From assembly GCA_905182985.1 (NCBI GenBank), contig CAJJDN010000021.1, positions 528,802 to 592,801 on the forward strand: DNA of 64,000 bases, read 5' to 3'. This stretch comes from Paramecium sonneborni (taxonomy: Eukaryota > Ciliophora > Oligohymenophorea > Peniculida > Parameciidae). Made by a program: the position numbers and the translations under genes. The first letter of the stretch is position 1. Each line of letters begins with the position of its first letter. The notes beneath the pieces are model-generated. The model ran no database searches, had not been told where the DNA came from, and saw nothing but the letters and a program-made list of their open reading frames with translations. Positions 1 through 15,013 of the stretch are shown here, piece by piece.

Positions 1-2
1 AT

Positions 3-203
3 TCATTAGAGAAATCAAAATTAAAAAATGTTTATAAAGTTGTTTTATAAATTAAATCAACAGTAAATGATCCAATAAGAAGAATATCTTATGTTTGATT
101 GAAAAGAATAAGAACTTTTTAATTAGAAATAACATGGAATAGATTTTATGAATTGAATCTATTGCGAAAAGAAGTTGATCCTAATAAAGTTGTTTATATT
201 TGA
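3..203 (+). pseudogene. 3' end of a gene entering from the left edge, interrupted by an in-frame TGA
   Basis: Reading frame 3 with the ciliate code gives convincing protein sequence on both sides of a TGA at 96-98: a stretch ending NDPIRRISYV, then, in the same frame, LKRIRTFQLEITWNRFYELN and so on to a second TGA at 201-203. No GT...AG intron of normal size and a length divisible by three removes the first TGA. Either the gene ends at 98 and the rest is chance, or this is a decayed gene, a sequence error or a recoded TGA. The 5' part lies outside the window and the product is not recognised. Confidence 0.35.
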
Positions 204-301
204 ATTTGAGTATAGTGTAGTTTTTATTTGATAGTGTGTTGAGTTTTTAATATTTGATATAATATTAATAATTTTATAGCGTTTTCTGTTCTTTTATTTA
301 A

Positions 302-1399
302 ATGTAGGAGTTAAGAAAGTCGATTATTAAATAAGAAGAATAGAAGATGAGTAATAAATTAACTTTATTGGAATAATCAGTTAAATATCCCTTAAATGAG
401 TTCATGAATTTAGAGTTTATAAACTAAATTCCAGAAGATAGTTTCTTATGGTACTTTGTGTGATATAAATTTTAAAGGCAAGTTCTCTCCACTATATATT
501 TAGTTAGGAAAGGAGAAAAACCATCAAAACAAGAGATACGAGAACATAAATTATATGAAGAAATAACATTTCATGATTTTGTAAATGAATGTTTTTAAGC
601 AATCATGTTTTTCCATTTATTTATAATGGATTTGAAATTGAATTAAAGAATCATCACAGACTCAATTTAAACTTTAGAATAGTAAATTAAAATATTGAAA
701 GATTTTAAATAAATAAAGTTTGATTAACCAAATAGACTTTCAATAAGTTATACAAGACATAAGAGTTTAAAGACAGATATATTTAAATATTACAAAATCA
801 AATACAAAGTTGCTATGAATTAATAGGAATAGAAATCAATTTATTCATTTGGAGATGATTTAATATGTTCTTTTCCAATATTATTAGATAGTGATACTTT
901 ACATTTTGTGATTTTGGGAAAGAAAATAAATGGAGGAGATAAATTTGAAGTTTTAAGTAGAATTGATATGGGATTAGATGAAATTCTAGTTTCATTTGAT
1001 TTAAAAACATATTCAAAAGAATAAATAAAACCTTGTATATTAACTTTAGACTATAGAGATGAGTCATCAGATGCTTAATTTGATGGTATAAATCCATTAG
1101 AATTAAGGTAATTAAATATTTAGAATTTAGATTTTAATTATCAATGCCATGTGAATAACGAATATGGTTAATGGAGGGTTTATTAGAAAGATAAAAAAAG
1201 GTAGAAGATTAGTATAGACAATAAATGCAAATAAAGAATAATTCAATTTAATAAATAATTTAACCATTTGATGATATTGTTTATATTTAAGGAGAAGATC
1301 TTAAACATAGAAGCTAAACAGAAGATAGAGAATTTTGTTCTGCATGCTCAATATTTTGATTATTTTTTTAAAATATTAATTTCTATTTTTATTAAATGA
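302..1399 (+). CDS. hypothetical protein, 356 aa, one 27-nt intron
   Basis: ATG at 302, TGA at 1397-1399. A 27-nt intron at 451-477 must be removed to avoid a TGA inside it; the spliced reading frame is 357 codons. The protein starts MQELRKSIIKQEEQ and ends in a Phe/Ile-rich stretch; its middle (CSFPILLDSDTLHF, GGDKFEVLSRIDMGLDE) alternates strands in a way reminiscent of a beta-sandwich, but I recognise no family. A second in-frame ATG at 347 (MSNKLTLLEQ) is an alternative start. It is convergent with the kinase gene on the other strand, with only 20 bp between the two stops. Confidence 0.7.
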
Positions 1400-1419
1400 A
1401 CAAATTAATTATAGTAAAT

Positions 1420-3273
<1,854 letters not shown>

Positions 3274-4275
3274 TATTATTATTTATTTATAAATTTGTTA
3301 TTCATTTATTTCTAAAATAAATATCATCACAAATTCTTTCTAAATTGTTTACATCTTTATTTTAGTTATAACAAAAACACTATCATTATCATCTTCAATA
3401 TTATCTAATCAAAAAGAACTGAAATATTTAAATATATATATTATTTCTATTCAATCAATTTAAAAAGTATTATTCATTTATTTTAAATAATCCTTTACTA
3501 TTTGAACAATTTAAAAGAAATTTTAAATAATTGATGAAATAATTAATAATTTTCAATTAGCAATTAGATGTTCAAGTCCAATATATTCTTATTTAATAAA
3601 AACATATAAGAGATTATTTTTTATAAATAAAAAAGCATATAATTAATCTTACCTCTAAATCATTTAAATCAGCAATAGATAATATTTTCATGTCCTTTAT
3701 TTTTCGAGATTTTCAAATTAGTTTGCTAAATCATTCCATCAAAAAAAGAACTATTTAATTACTATTGCAAAAATTTTTTAAACTATCTTTAAGATCACAA
3801 AAATCGTTAACAAATTAAATATTTTTAACATTTATAATTTTTAATCTTAAATTTATTACATTCTTTATTTTATGTTTAGAACATTCCATCAAAGATTTAT
3901 TTATTAAAAAAGCCAAAATAATCAAGTTCGCAAAAACAATGGAAAATAGAAATCAAATATTAAAATTTTTATTAGAACTCACTTTTATTATTTAATCTTT
4001 TTCACATCAATTTTAAGTTACCATACTTAAGCAATAGTTTAAACTTTGCTATAAGAATTATAAATAAAGTTTCGAATCTTCATTATTAAAAATTTGATAA
4101 ATTGTAAAAAAATTAAATTTATCTGTTAAATATGTTTCGAATTATAATAATATCAATATTTTGTTAAAATTTTTAGAAACCAGCTAAAATTATACTAAAA
4201 TTTTATTTATTATAATAAATAGTAAATAAAAAAAAAGATATCGGGGTGTAATATTTAATTAAAAAAAATCTGAAA
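3274..4275. other. about 1 kb gap with coding-like traces but no coherent gene
   Basis: Upstream of the CDPK and downstream of the giant gene, both on the minus strand. Several short minus-strand stretches look like exons: one ending KDVNNLERICDDIYFRNK followed by TGA at 3302-3304, one reading MKILSIADLNDLE from 3691, and one reading GMIQQTNLKISKNKGHEN ending with TGA at 3669-3671. They lie in different frames and I could not join them with plausible introns. This may be a small gene with several introns, or a decayed duplicate. The rest, from about 3850 to 4250, is very AT-rich and looks non-coding. Confidence 0.4.
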
Positions 4276-7200
4276 TCACACAAATCTTCTTCCAGGAGTT
4301 ATTTATTTTTAAGATGGTGATGATATACTAGAACATAATATGATTTCAATATGTTAGGTTTATTAAATATTAGGGTTTGATATAGATCTTCTAAGTACAT
4401 TTTATTTGATTATCTTAAAATGTTATAAAACTCTTGCTTTTCTTTTGCTGCTTAATTCAAAGAATTTAGAATCTTACAATTTTTATAAATGTAAGCATTT
4501 AACAATTCCATTTTTAATATAATCAATAATTGATTCATATTTTGAGCTACATACTTAAATAAATTTGAATAATGATTTTGTAACTAAAATTATTAATGTC
4601 ATTAGAATCAAAATTTAACAAATAATATTTAGCGATTCAGAAAATTCTTAGATTTAATATTGTAAAATGCACAAAAGAAAAGACAACATGCAAATTTAAA
4701 TTGATGATAATTCAAATTTGTTGAGTTTACCAACATTATATGGTTTACTAAAGGCAAAAATAATTTAGTAGGCATAAAGTAATCCAATTAACATTGTTCC
4801 TTTTATTACAATATAATCTTATAATAAAACTATGATAAGAATCAATAATTATCTGTACATCAATTTAATTGATTCCCAATAAAAATGTGTTTTTGAATAT
4901 TCATTAAATAAATAACCATATTTTTATTTAATTTTGTAATTACTTAGATTAAATTTATTACTATATAACTTTAAGAATAAAAACAAAGGTATTAATATTC
5001 CAAAAACAATTAATAAAGGTAAAATGAGAGCATAGAGTATTTTCTAATGATTTTCTGTCCAATAACGATATGAAAGATTTGCTGAGATCCATTAAACATC
5101 ACTAAATGTTTTTGGAGTTATTAATTAAGCTAATCTAATTATAATATTAAATTTTACAGGTATATTAAATTAATTTGGCCTGATAAATATAAGTAAAAGA
5201 ATGATGAATAAATAGTTTCTAAAGAGAAAAATCTAGGTCTTGATAATTTAATAAAAAATGACAATAAAAGATACAAGACGTATTACAAAAATTGAACTTA
5301 TAAGATAAAAATCAAATTCAGATATATAATGTCTAATTACTAAATCTATGATATATAGCAATCAAAATTATAAGTAGTTGAGTAAGTTGAATTACCAACA
5401 AATTAAAATAAACTATCTAAATTTGATATAAATTAAACTTTAAAGGTATAGATTATCATAATTATCTGAAAATAATTACTTATTAGTTTAATGACTGAAC
5501 TAGATTAATCTTATGAAAGTCTAACTAAAATATCATAAAATTTTGTTTAAGATTTAGATAAAAGAAACTTTTGATTTTGTAATTGCGTACTTTTAACAGC
5601 CAAAACAATTTATAAAAAAGCCCATATAAAAGCAAATAAGAACTCAACAATTAAGAAACCATAATCTTTACAAATTGAACATTTATAGTTTCTACTTTTT
5701 GAATATTTGCCTTCACCTCTAATATTATAAATATCACAAGCTTCACATAAAGCTCCTAAATGACCATTTATACAGGTTACATCTCCAGTACCCCATCCTC
5801 CTAAACAATTAGATGGATTATTAGAACAATATTCACCAATTTATGTTAATATATCTAATCTCCAAAATCCTTCATTAAGATTTAATAAATTTTCTGTATG
5901 ATTTTTTATAAAATCTGGATTTGCTTTTATACATTCACCATTTAAAGGATTAACACTATAATATCCTCGAGATGCATTACATTTTATACATTAATTCTCA
6001 TAAAAAAACTCTCCCATTTAACATTTAAAAGATTTTGCAAGAAATTCATAAACTTAATTATTCTCTATATTATCACATTATATTTGAATTTCTAAAAAAT
6101 TATCAGAATAAGGATTTAATATAAATATTTAGTTCTCTAAATTTAATTCGCTATCCTCTATATTAAATTCTGCATTGAACTTTGATATATTTTCTTATAA
6201 AATATTTAAATCCTTATCTATTAAATTACTTGTTACATTGCATTTTATCTAATAATTATCTATGATTTAATTTTCTTTAAAATAATTTAAAAGTTTAAAT
6301 TTTAAACTTAATTCTTAATTTGAATATCTTAGAGTATTCATATCAAAAATTTAATAATTTTTTATAACTTATCCACTTGGTATGTAAAGAACATATAATT
6401 CAGGATTAAGTTAGTTCTTAAATTTCAATGCTTTTTAGTAATTTGAAATTATTTAATATTCTTCAGCAGGTTTCATTAGACTTATTGAATAAAATTCTAT
6501 TCCGAATGAGTTTATATCTTAAACAGCCAGATTATTCAAAAAAATTGAACTTGAAATTAAGTCTTCTCTATCTTTATTTTTTATATTTGAACAGTATATA
6601 GCTCCAAAATTAGGAGCAGTATTATTTATGAAATATGATTTTTTAATTTTTAAAGGACTATTCTATAAATAAATAGCACCAGCTGTTTTCGTTGCCATAT
6701 TATTTATAAAATATGATTATTTTATCAAATAACTTATATTTTTAAGATTTAGCTGTCCATATGATGAATTATTATTATATAACATGTAAATCTATTTTAA
6801 TATTACATCCTGTGTTTATTACTAATAGTGAGATCGAATTTATAGACAAGTTGAAAATGTGCATTTATTATTTAAAATATATAAAAATTCAATTTTAGAT
6901 TTTACTTTAGTTTAGTAATAAATATCTATTAAAGCAATTTAAAATTAATTTTTTTGGAAATTTAGGATTAAACAATTTGAGAGTCTAAAATTTTTAAAAT
7001 GTTCTAAGAATTTGAATTATATAATGCTTTCAACATTCTAGTATACTCTTGATAGTTAATTTAATAGGCAATTATTAGTTTTAATAGCAATTTATTTTAT
7101 ACTTGAACTTTTAAGATAGATTAATTCATAAAGATAAATAGTAGTGCATTGTTTTAGGTAAAAAATAACAGGTATTACAACTTAAACTTGTTTAGCCTAA

Positions 7201-10200
7201 AAGGATTAAAGTATTAAACTTTTATTTTAAGAATCTTTATAATTACTCATTTTATACTTTTAATTGATTCAAATTCTATAATTGTATTACTTGTTTATTC
7301 TCCAACTTCTAAATAGAAATTCATTAAGTTTAGATTTTGCATATTAGTAAAATAAAAGATTGGTTAGGTCACAATTTCAAATTGTATATTTATGTTACTT
7401 AGTTACATTTGGCTAAAATTATAACATATAACATACCAATAATTGAAATAAAAATATCCATTTTTTATTTTAACATAATCTAATTAATTATCTTTTAAAT
7501 CATTATAATTTTTTGTCATGTCTTCAATTTGGTCATATTCTAATTAAATGTCAATATTGTTTAGAATTACTAAATTTTAATTAGTTTGAAATGAAAAATC
7601 TGCACTAATAAATCCTCTAAAAATTGAAAAAACACCCTTTGCTTTTACATTTTCTAGAATCAATTTATTAGAACTATCAGAAGGAATTAAAAATAAAAAG
7701 CCTCCATCATATAAAGAATATGAATTTGAAACTGTTAGATTTATAAATTTTATAATTAAATTTGTATCTTTTGCATCTACATAAAATGATCCGCCTTTAC
7801 TTTCCTAATCTTAAAGTGATTTACTGTTTAGAATATTTGCATTTTAAACATATAATTCGCTGTCTAAAATAAATTCAATCTTACAAAACCCACCTTATAA
7901 AGCAACAGAATTATTTGTTACAATATTAAATAATTCTAATTTCTAAGAGTGAATATTAAAAACACTTCCTTCTGATTTAATTGGAAACAATTATTAAATT
8001 GCTTAAATCGAAATTCCTACATATTCTTCTTTTAAATAATTATATATTGAATTTGTAAAGTAGTTTGATTCAATGTTAGTAAAATTTTAGATTAATATAG
8101 AATACAGTTCTAAATAAATTAAAGCATTAGTACTATTTGTTAAAATATTACTTTTCAAATAGCTATTTGAAATTTTTATACTGCTTTAAGGTCCATATAC
8201 ACTAATAATTGTCAATTATTCAAATGTTTTCCTTAATTTTTCATAATTATTTCCATATAAATCATGAATTATAAATGAATTAAAGTAAATTTATGACTAT
8301 TTTGTAATTGATATAGAAATAATGGATGTTTATGAAGTGCCCTAGAGTTATAAAAGTAAAATATCTTTTAAAATTAGATGCTCTATATTGAGAATTGCTA
8401 AATTTTGAATATCTGCTATTTTTATAAAGTTATTATTACAAATTGTTAAATTTGAAATTTTAAAGTCTTAAATTGTAATCTTAGTGAAATTATAAACATT
8501 TAAAAATTACTATTCTAATGGACAAATAGAAAACTCTATTTCATGATTGATTCTATGATTAATTTTCTCTCCTTATACTAAAAAGTTAGTTAATTCTATC
8601 ATATTAGTATTTAGAATATTAATTTAAATTAGATTAGAGTTAAAATCATAACTAAAATAATTTTTAATAATTAAAAAATCTGCTTGAATCATAAAAAGAT
8701 TTACTTAATTTTTCGTTTTTTCTTTAAAACTTTTTAAATTTCTTATTTCAACATTTTAAATATTAACTAAACTAATTAAGTTTGAAGATAGACTAATGAA
8801 GGATGAATCTGTAGTTAAAAAAGATAAAAATAATCCATTTATAATGAAAAATTCTTTCTAATAATTCAATAAAATTTAGTATTTAAAATAAATAATTAAA
8901 CTGTTTTTTATTATTGTATTTATGATTGAGGCATTTTAAATTTTAAATTAAAGATCTGCCACAAAGAAATTTGAATTAATAAGCTGAGATGTATTAAAAA
9001 TTATTAATGATAAGGTAGTTTATGTTGCTGAATAATTAGATAATAATTAACTTGAATTAAAATCACTTTCTTAAATACTTAAACCATCAATATACAAAGA
9101 TTATAAATAATAACATTGTTGATTTTCGGAGAATAGTATAAAAAATGAATTAAAAAAATTGCAATTCTAAAATACAATTTATTCAAAATTTATTGTGTTC
9201 TAATCAAATATACCTTCTAATTAATTTAATGAAAATATGCTTGAATTTATTAATTAACAATCTAAAAGTCTAATATTTTGTAAATGAATTTTAATTCTAG
9301 TAGTTTAATTAAAAATAGAAAATTTAAATAGATGAAAATTTTGTAAATGAATATTGATAAGTGTTAGATTATTGATAGATAGACTAGTGATATTATGAAA
9401 AAGAAATATGTATTTTTAAAGATTTAAATAAAGCTTTTATCTCACTAAAAGATTATTAATTTGGATATGAACTCCGTATTATGAATCAGCTTAAATTATA
9501 TTATCTTTGTTTAAATCATAAATTTAAATAGTAATATTATTTAAATTAATAATTTGATAATCAATAAAAGTTAAAGAGTTAAAATTAGATAATTAGTTAT
9601 TATCTTAATATACTGTTATTGATTATATAATTTATTTTTCATAAGATTCCGTAATATTTTATGTTTATCTCTTATAAAAATAATATTCAAATTAACCATT
9701 TAGAAGATTAATAAAATTGATTCTTTAAAATATTTATTGATTAAAGATTTCTGAATATTGATCTTTCCAAATTAATTCATTAACAGTCAACTCTGAAGAA
9801 TATTTCACATGATTTTACCTTTTGATTTTAACTCTATTTGAAAGCTGATCAATATAATTAGTTTGAAAATCAGTGCCAAAACATTTAATTTATGAAGGAT
9901 TTTGTAAAGATGGAAGACATATTTTACATTAATAAGAACATAAATAGCATTATCCTTTATATAAAGTGATGACTTATGTTGGATTTGAGATGCATTCAAT
10001 GCAAACTCTATTATAATATTTCTTGCAATAAGGTATATTTTGTCTTTCAAAACAATTATTATTCCATTCATTATTTTGTTAGCAGATTCCAATTAAATTA
10101 TTAAATAGATTAGTAGAAGGATAAAAGATTAATTATCCATAAGATATTGCTAAGAGAAAAGGTTATAATTTATAAATAATTATATCATACTGATTAAGAT

Positions 10201-12653
10201 ATTGTATTTTACATTCTTTAAATTCTTTATCACAAGGCTCGCAATATCCATTAGAATTCTAAAAGTAACCATAAAAACATTGAGTACAAAACATTTTATT
10301 AAAAAGTGATTTAACACACTTCTAACATGATTTCAATAATTAAGAGCAATCTGAAATTTCAATTCCTTCATTGAAATTCTAAGTTTTAGTAGTTAAACAT
10401 ATTGGTTGATTAAATTAATCAATAAAATAATTATTACAAGATTCAGAAATTTGTAATTTTTTAAATTCACAAATGTTTAAAACAAAATTGTAGTAATAAT
10501 TATCCTCGCATAAAGCACATCCAATTAAATAATCTTCATCTAATATAATAGATTAATAATTCTAATAGAAAAGTGTAGAAGTCACAATTCCATCAGATTA
10601 TTTAAAATATTGAAAGCAAAACTTACAATTTTTTATATTGCATTAAAGACAATCTTTATTATTTAAGAGTAATAGATCATTTTCATTAATACATTAAATG
10701 CAATAATTTTCAACACTGCAACAATTGCACTATTTGTTACAAGTATATCCAGAACATTTACGATTATTTGAATCATAAATTACATTTAAACAAGTTTAAG
10801 TTTTACTATCATAACCAAAACTACATTCAACATAAGTATCTTTACCCAAATGTTAATCCTTTATTAAATTACAATAATCTGAAATAGAAGAATGAAGACA
10901 AAATTCCAAACAATTATTACATAATTTTAATTCATGATCTACAAATAAATATAAGGATGGAATTGAAGTATATTCAATAAAGTATTTACCTTAAAATTTT
11001 TCATAATCCAAATAAACTTTTATTTATACATAATTCTGACAAATAGAATTTTAAATCCAGTTTTACCAATCGTCAAGACACTCTAGACAAATTAAATCTA
11101 CATATTTAGAGGAAGATGGGCTATTTTATAGAAAAATAACATAAATACCATTAATAACAATCATCTTCAAATAAAAAATATCCAAATGCACAAATAATAG
11201 TAGGTTCAATTTAATCAAAATTAGAGAGTATTTAATTTCCAATATTTTCAATGTATTCTACTGTCATTTAACTTACATCTTAAATAGAGAAACATTTTTA
11301 TTCATTTTACTCTATTGTCCATAGTTCACAAATGCAAGTATGATTTTCAAAATCATAAATCCTATATGAATTTAAAGGACAACTTAAACAATTATTTTAT
11401 AAGGGTCCATTACAAGTAGCACAGGAGAAATGGCATTAATAATTATCTAAAAAATCTTCATGACAAAATTTAAATTTAAATTAATTAACTATTCCTTCAT
11501 TTTAATTCAAATTTAAACTCTCTCCAAATGTTAATAAAAATTATGAATATGAAAATTATCTTACAATTTCATCCTTAAACTCAACATATTTTTATTAATC
11601 TGGATAATAAATTTTTATGTACAATATATTTTATTAATATTGTATTATTACATAATGCCATTAATAAATTAGATCAAGATCTATCTCTTAAATTTTATAT
11701 TCTCTTATTTATGATTAAATATATTCTTTATTATAAAAGATATATGGAAATTCATATGAATAATATTTAATAGCAACCATAATCTTATTATTTTCCTAAA
11801 ATTCATAGGTAATCATTAATGTATTGGTTCCCAAAGAATATTATGGATTATACTCATTTTAAGTATCAATGTGTATCAAATATATTTTATTGATAAATTA
11901 AATAAGAGTTGTAAATTTATGCCAGAAGTAAATTGAATAATCTTTGACAACTAAAGAAGGCATTGTTATTTGCCAATTATTTTCTTAACCGTATTCTTTT
12001 GAATTAAAAATATAAGTATCCTAATAATTAGAACATACACCAACGGTGATGAGATTGTTCAAATAGAAAAAAATATTTATTTATGTTTCATCGAATATAG
12101 GAAATAATTGCCCTTAAAAACTATTAAGTTTTAAATTTTATTTTACGCCACCAAATACAAACTAAACATTTTTGGGTTCTAATTAAATTTATTTGAAAAT
12201 TTTATCTTGATTATCATTTTTAGTCTAAATAATAAATAGAAGTTATTATTGATTAGCATCATAAGAAAAAGCAGTACAAATAAGTTATCCTTCATAAAAG
12301 AGAGGATCAAATGAAACAACAAAAGATTATGTTTATATTGTTTGCTATTAAACTAATATTAATGTATGAGTAATTTCTTTCTTTTAGAGATTAAGTTTAC
12401 AAGTTGCAATTATTGATATCTCCATATCAAAATTTGCGGAGAATAGAAATTGCTAATCGACCAATTCAACAAAGTGCTCTATAAAAATAGTTTATAATGA
12501 CATTGGAGAATAATAGCTCATCATTCCGTAAAATTTATTAGATAAGAGATTAATTTATTTTTTAGTAGTGGGATTTTGTTAAGTCATTTGCTCAATAGAA
12601 CAATAACAAAGTTAAATTAGTTTAAGAAGTAGAATTAGTCTGCTAATTTTCAT
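4276..12653 (-). CDS. giant Cys-rich, beta-helix-like surface protein with multi-TM tail (paralogue 1)
   Basis: About 2,700-2,800 residues. Order seen: signal-peptide-like N-terminus (MKISRLILLLKLI), a LamG/ConA-like head with repeated Trp/Phe strands and a late TFGES motif, Cys-rich furin/EGF-like repeats (CATCNGPLQNNCLSC), a very long Ile/Asn/Phe-rich region resembling a right-handed beta-helix, another Cys-rich segment, then several hydrophobic helices starting with FLFAFIWAFLQIVLAVKS, and a cytoplasmic tail ending PGRRFV before TGA at 4276-4278. The layout and many motifs match the plus-strand gene at 20891-29258, so the two are paralogues. Families like this in ciliates are presumed cell-surface or secretory-pathway proteins; no activity is known to me. 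The full intron set was not resolved. Divergent from the lectin-like gene, 223 bp away. Confidence 0.8.
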
Positions 12654-12876
12654 TAAATTTAAGAATCAATAAGTTTTTTGAATTATTATTATGCTTAAAT
12701 AATGGAATGAAAATTGAATTGAAGGAATCTGTATTTTCTTGAGATGATTTATTTAGATTATTTTATAAAAATTCAAAGTAAAATAGATAGTTCAGTCAAA
12801 GAGCACGGCTGGATGAATGAGAAGTATGAATTAATTAATAAATTATATTTAATAAATTCGTTTTTATTTTAATAAT

Positions 12877-14845
12877 ATGAAAACATTGATCATAATAACA
12901 CTTATTTTAATTTGCCATTCATAGAATGGAAATGAAACAAGAGAGTTAGAAATAGGAGTTATTGAATTTGAAGAAGCGAAAGGATCATAAATTTATAATC
13001 AAGTATTTATCTATTAAATCTTAGCTAGTTCGATTTGATAATCCATTCACAAAAATTCCTTAAGTAGCATTAGCTTTGGTAGAACATACATCTACAACAG
13101 CATTATTTGCAAAAGTGAAAAATATAACTTAGAATGAATTTATTATTCAATTTTTTAGTGCTGTCACTTTGAATGCAACATATAGATATTTAGCAACAAC
13201 TGATGAAGAAGTCTACATTAACTGTTCAAATTTTAGAGCTTCTCAATAAGCAATATTTAATTATCCTTAATTCTAATAAAAGGTTGAAGCAATAGCATTC
13301 CTTGTTGGTTATCATCATAATGGATTTGTTAACATTTCAATAAACTAGAATAAAAATACACAAGTAAAGTTATAAATTAATACAAATGATGTATAATAAA
13401 CAGCAATAGGAATGTGTTTGATTATTGGAAGCAATCTTTAATTAGATGAATAAGCAGATGCTCCAAAATTCAGTGGTAGAGTAAGCAGTCAAGGTCATAT
13501 AAGATCGTTATCCTTTTCACCAAGTATATTTTAAATATTATTAATTGAGGTTTAATAAAATAGTGGACAAGCAAATTAAAATACCATAGAACCATTAATT
13601 GATTTGGTAATAATTTTAATTAACTAAAGAAAACATTTTTTGATCAAAGTTTCAATAATCAAAATGAATCACCTTTAAAGAATGAATAAAATATTGTATA
13701 TTCAGATACCAAAAACTAATTACAAATTTAGATTGATGAATAATTTAAATAACAGAAAATGGAAGAATCTGAATTATTATCAGTTCAAGAATTAGATTAA
13801 GAAGAAGTTTAAGAAGAAATTAGTCAGAATATTAGTGAAGAATTAAGTTCTGATGATTTAAGTGAAGAGGAAGATGATGAATATTTTTGGACTTCTAAAG
13901 AAAAAGAAAAGAATTCCTCTATTAATTTTGAACTATAATTGACTTTACTTTAAGATGCTTTAAAAAAGAAACCTCAAATCTAATAATAAACTATTAAAGA
14001 ATTAATTAAGAAAACTTCAACTAATTAAAAGGATTAGAAATAAAAAACAGTTATTAAAAAATAAAAAGAGGATCAGTAAAAAAATAAAATTGTAGATGAA
14101 TAATCTAATAAGACTAAAGAAAATATTTAAAATACAGAACCATAAATTTTAAATAATCAAGAAATTGATATGCAACTATAATAAAAAGAGTCTCATGTGA
14201 AATCCTTAAAAAAAGCTTTAAAGTTAGTTGATACAGCTTAAGAAAAAGAATTAGAAATAATACATCCCTAGATTGAAATCTAAAATTAATAAATTTAAGA
14301 GACAGAAAAATAATAAATACCTGAAGTTAAGGTTGAATAAATATAATAGAAAGATTCAGAAATATTAAAACCTACTGGATACTAAAGTCCTTTAATTGAT
14401 GATATTCCAAAAATTGAAGAAGTGAATCAAGTCAAATAAAAAGAGAAAAAAATAACTTAAAAGCTTGATAATTATATGTAAAGTTTTTCCTAAGACACTT
14501 ACACTTAAAAAGTCTAAAAAAAAAAATAAGAGGATTAAAAAAATAAAATTGAATCTAAAGAAAAAGAAACTATTGAAAGAGATTAAATTTAACTAATTTA
14601 ACTTAAGGGACAATCTCATTCAGCTAAAGTTGTTTATGAAGCTTCTGAAGAATCTCTAAGAAAATTTGAGGAAGATTTTGAAAGAAGAAAATGTACATAT
14701 TTTATTTATACATATTATAGAAGAGAAAATGAAAGAAATTAAATAACAATTGATTCCTGAAAATAAACCAACTAAGGTTAAATTTTTATCATTAGTTCAG
14801 GAAGATGAATCCCTTAGGTAATATAAAGATTTCTTTTACGATTGA
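12877..14845 (+). CDS. secreted lectin-like domain followed by a long Gln/Glu/Lys-rich tail, 631 aa
   Basis: Removing introns of 22, 23 and 28 nt gives 632 codons from ATG 12877 to TGA 14843-14845. The N-terminus (MKTLIIITLILICHS) is a signal peptide. Residues roughly 40-130 (FDNPFTKIPQVALALVEHTS, then NEFIIQFFSAVTLNATYRYL) resemble the H-type lectin fold; this is a judgement by eye. After about residue 240 the sequence becomes highly charged and coiled-coil-like (LSSDDLSEEEDDEYFW, many Q/K/E). Such a tail is odd on a secreted lectin, so this may be two genes wrongly joined by the 23-nt intron near 13606-13628, although no stop codon separates them in the spliced frame. The function is unknown. 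Confidence 0.6.
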
Positions 14846-15013
14846 ATATTATTAATAAAACCTAATATAAGCAATTTCTATTTAAGATTTCTTTCTTTCA
14901 TGTCTATCAATCAATATAGAACTAATAAAGAATTAAAATTACAATTCAAACTTAAAACCATTCAAGACATAGTAAAAATTGTAATGTAGATATCAAAAAT
15001 ATATTAATTTAGA

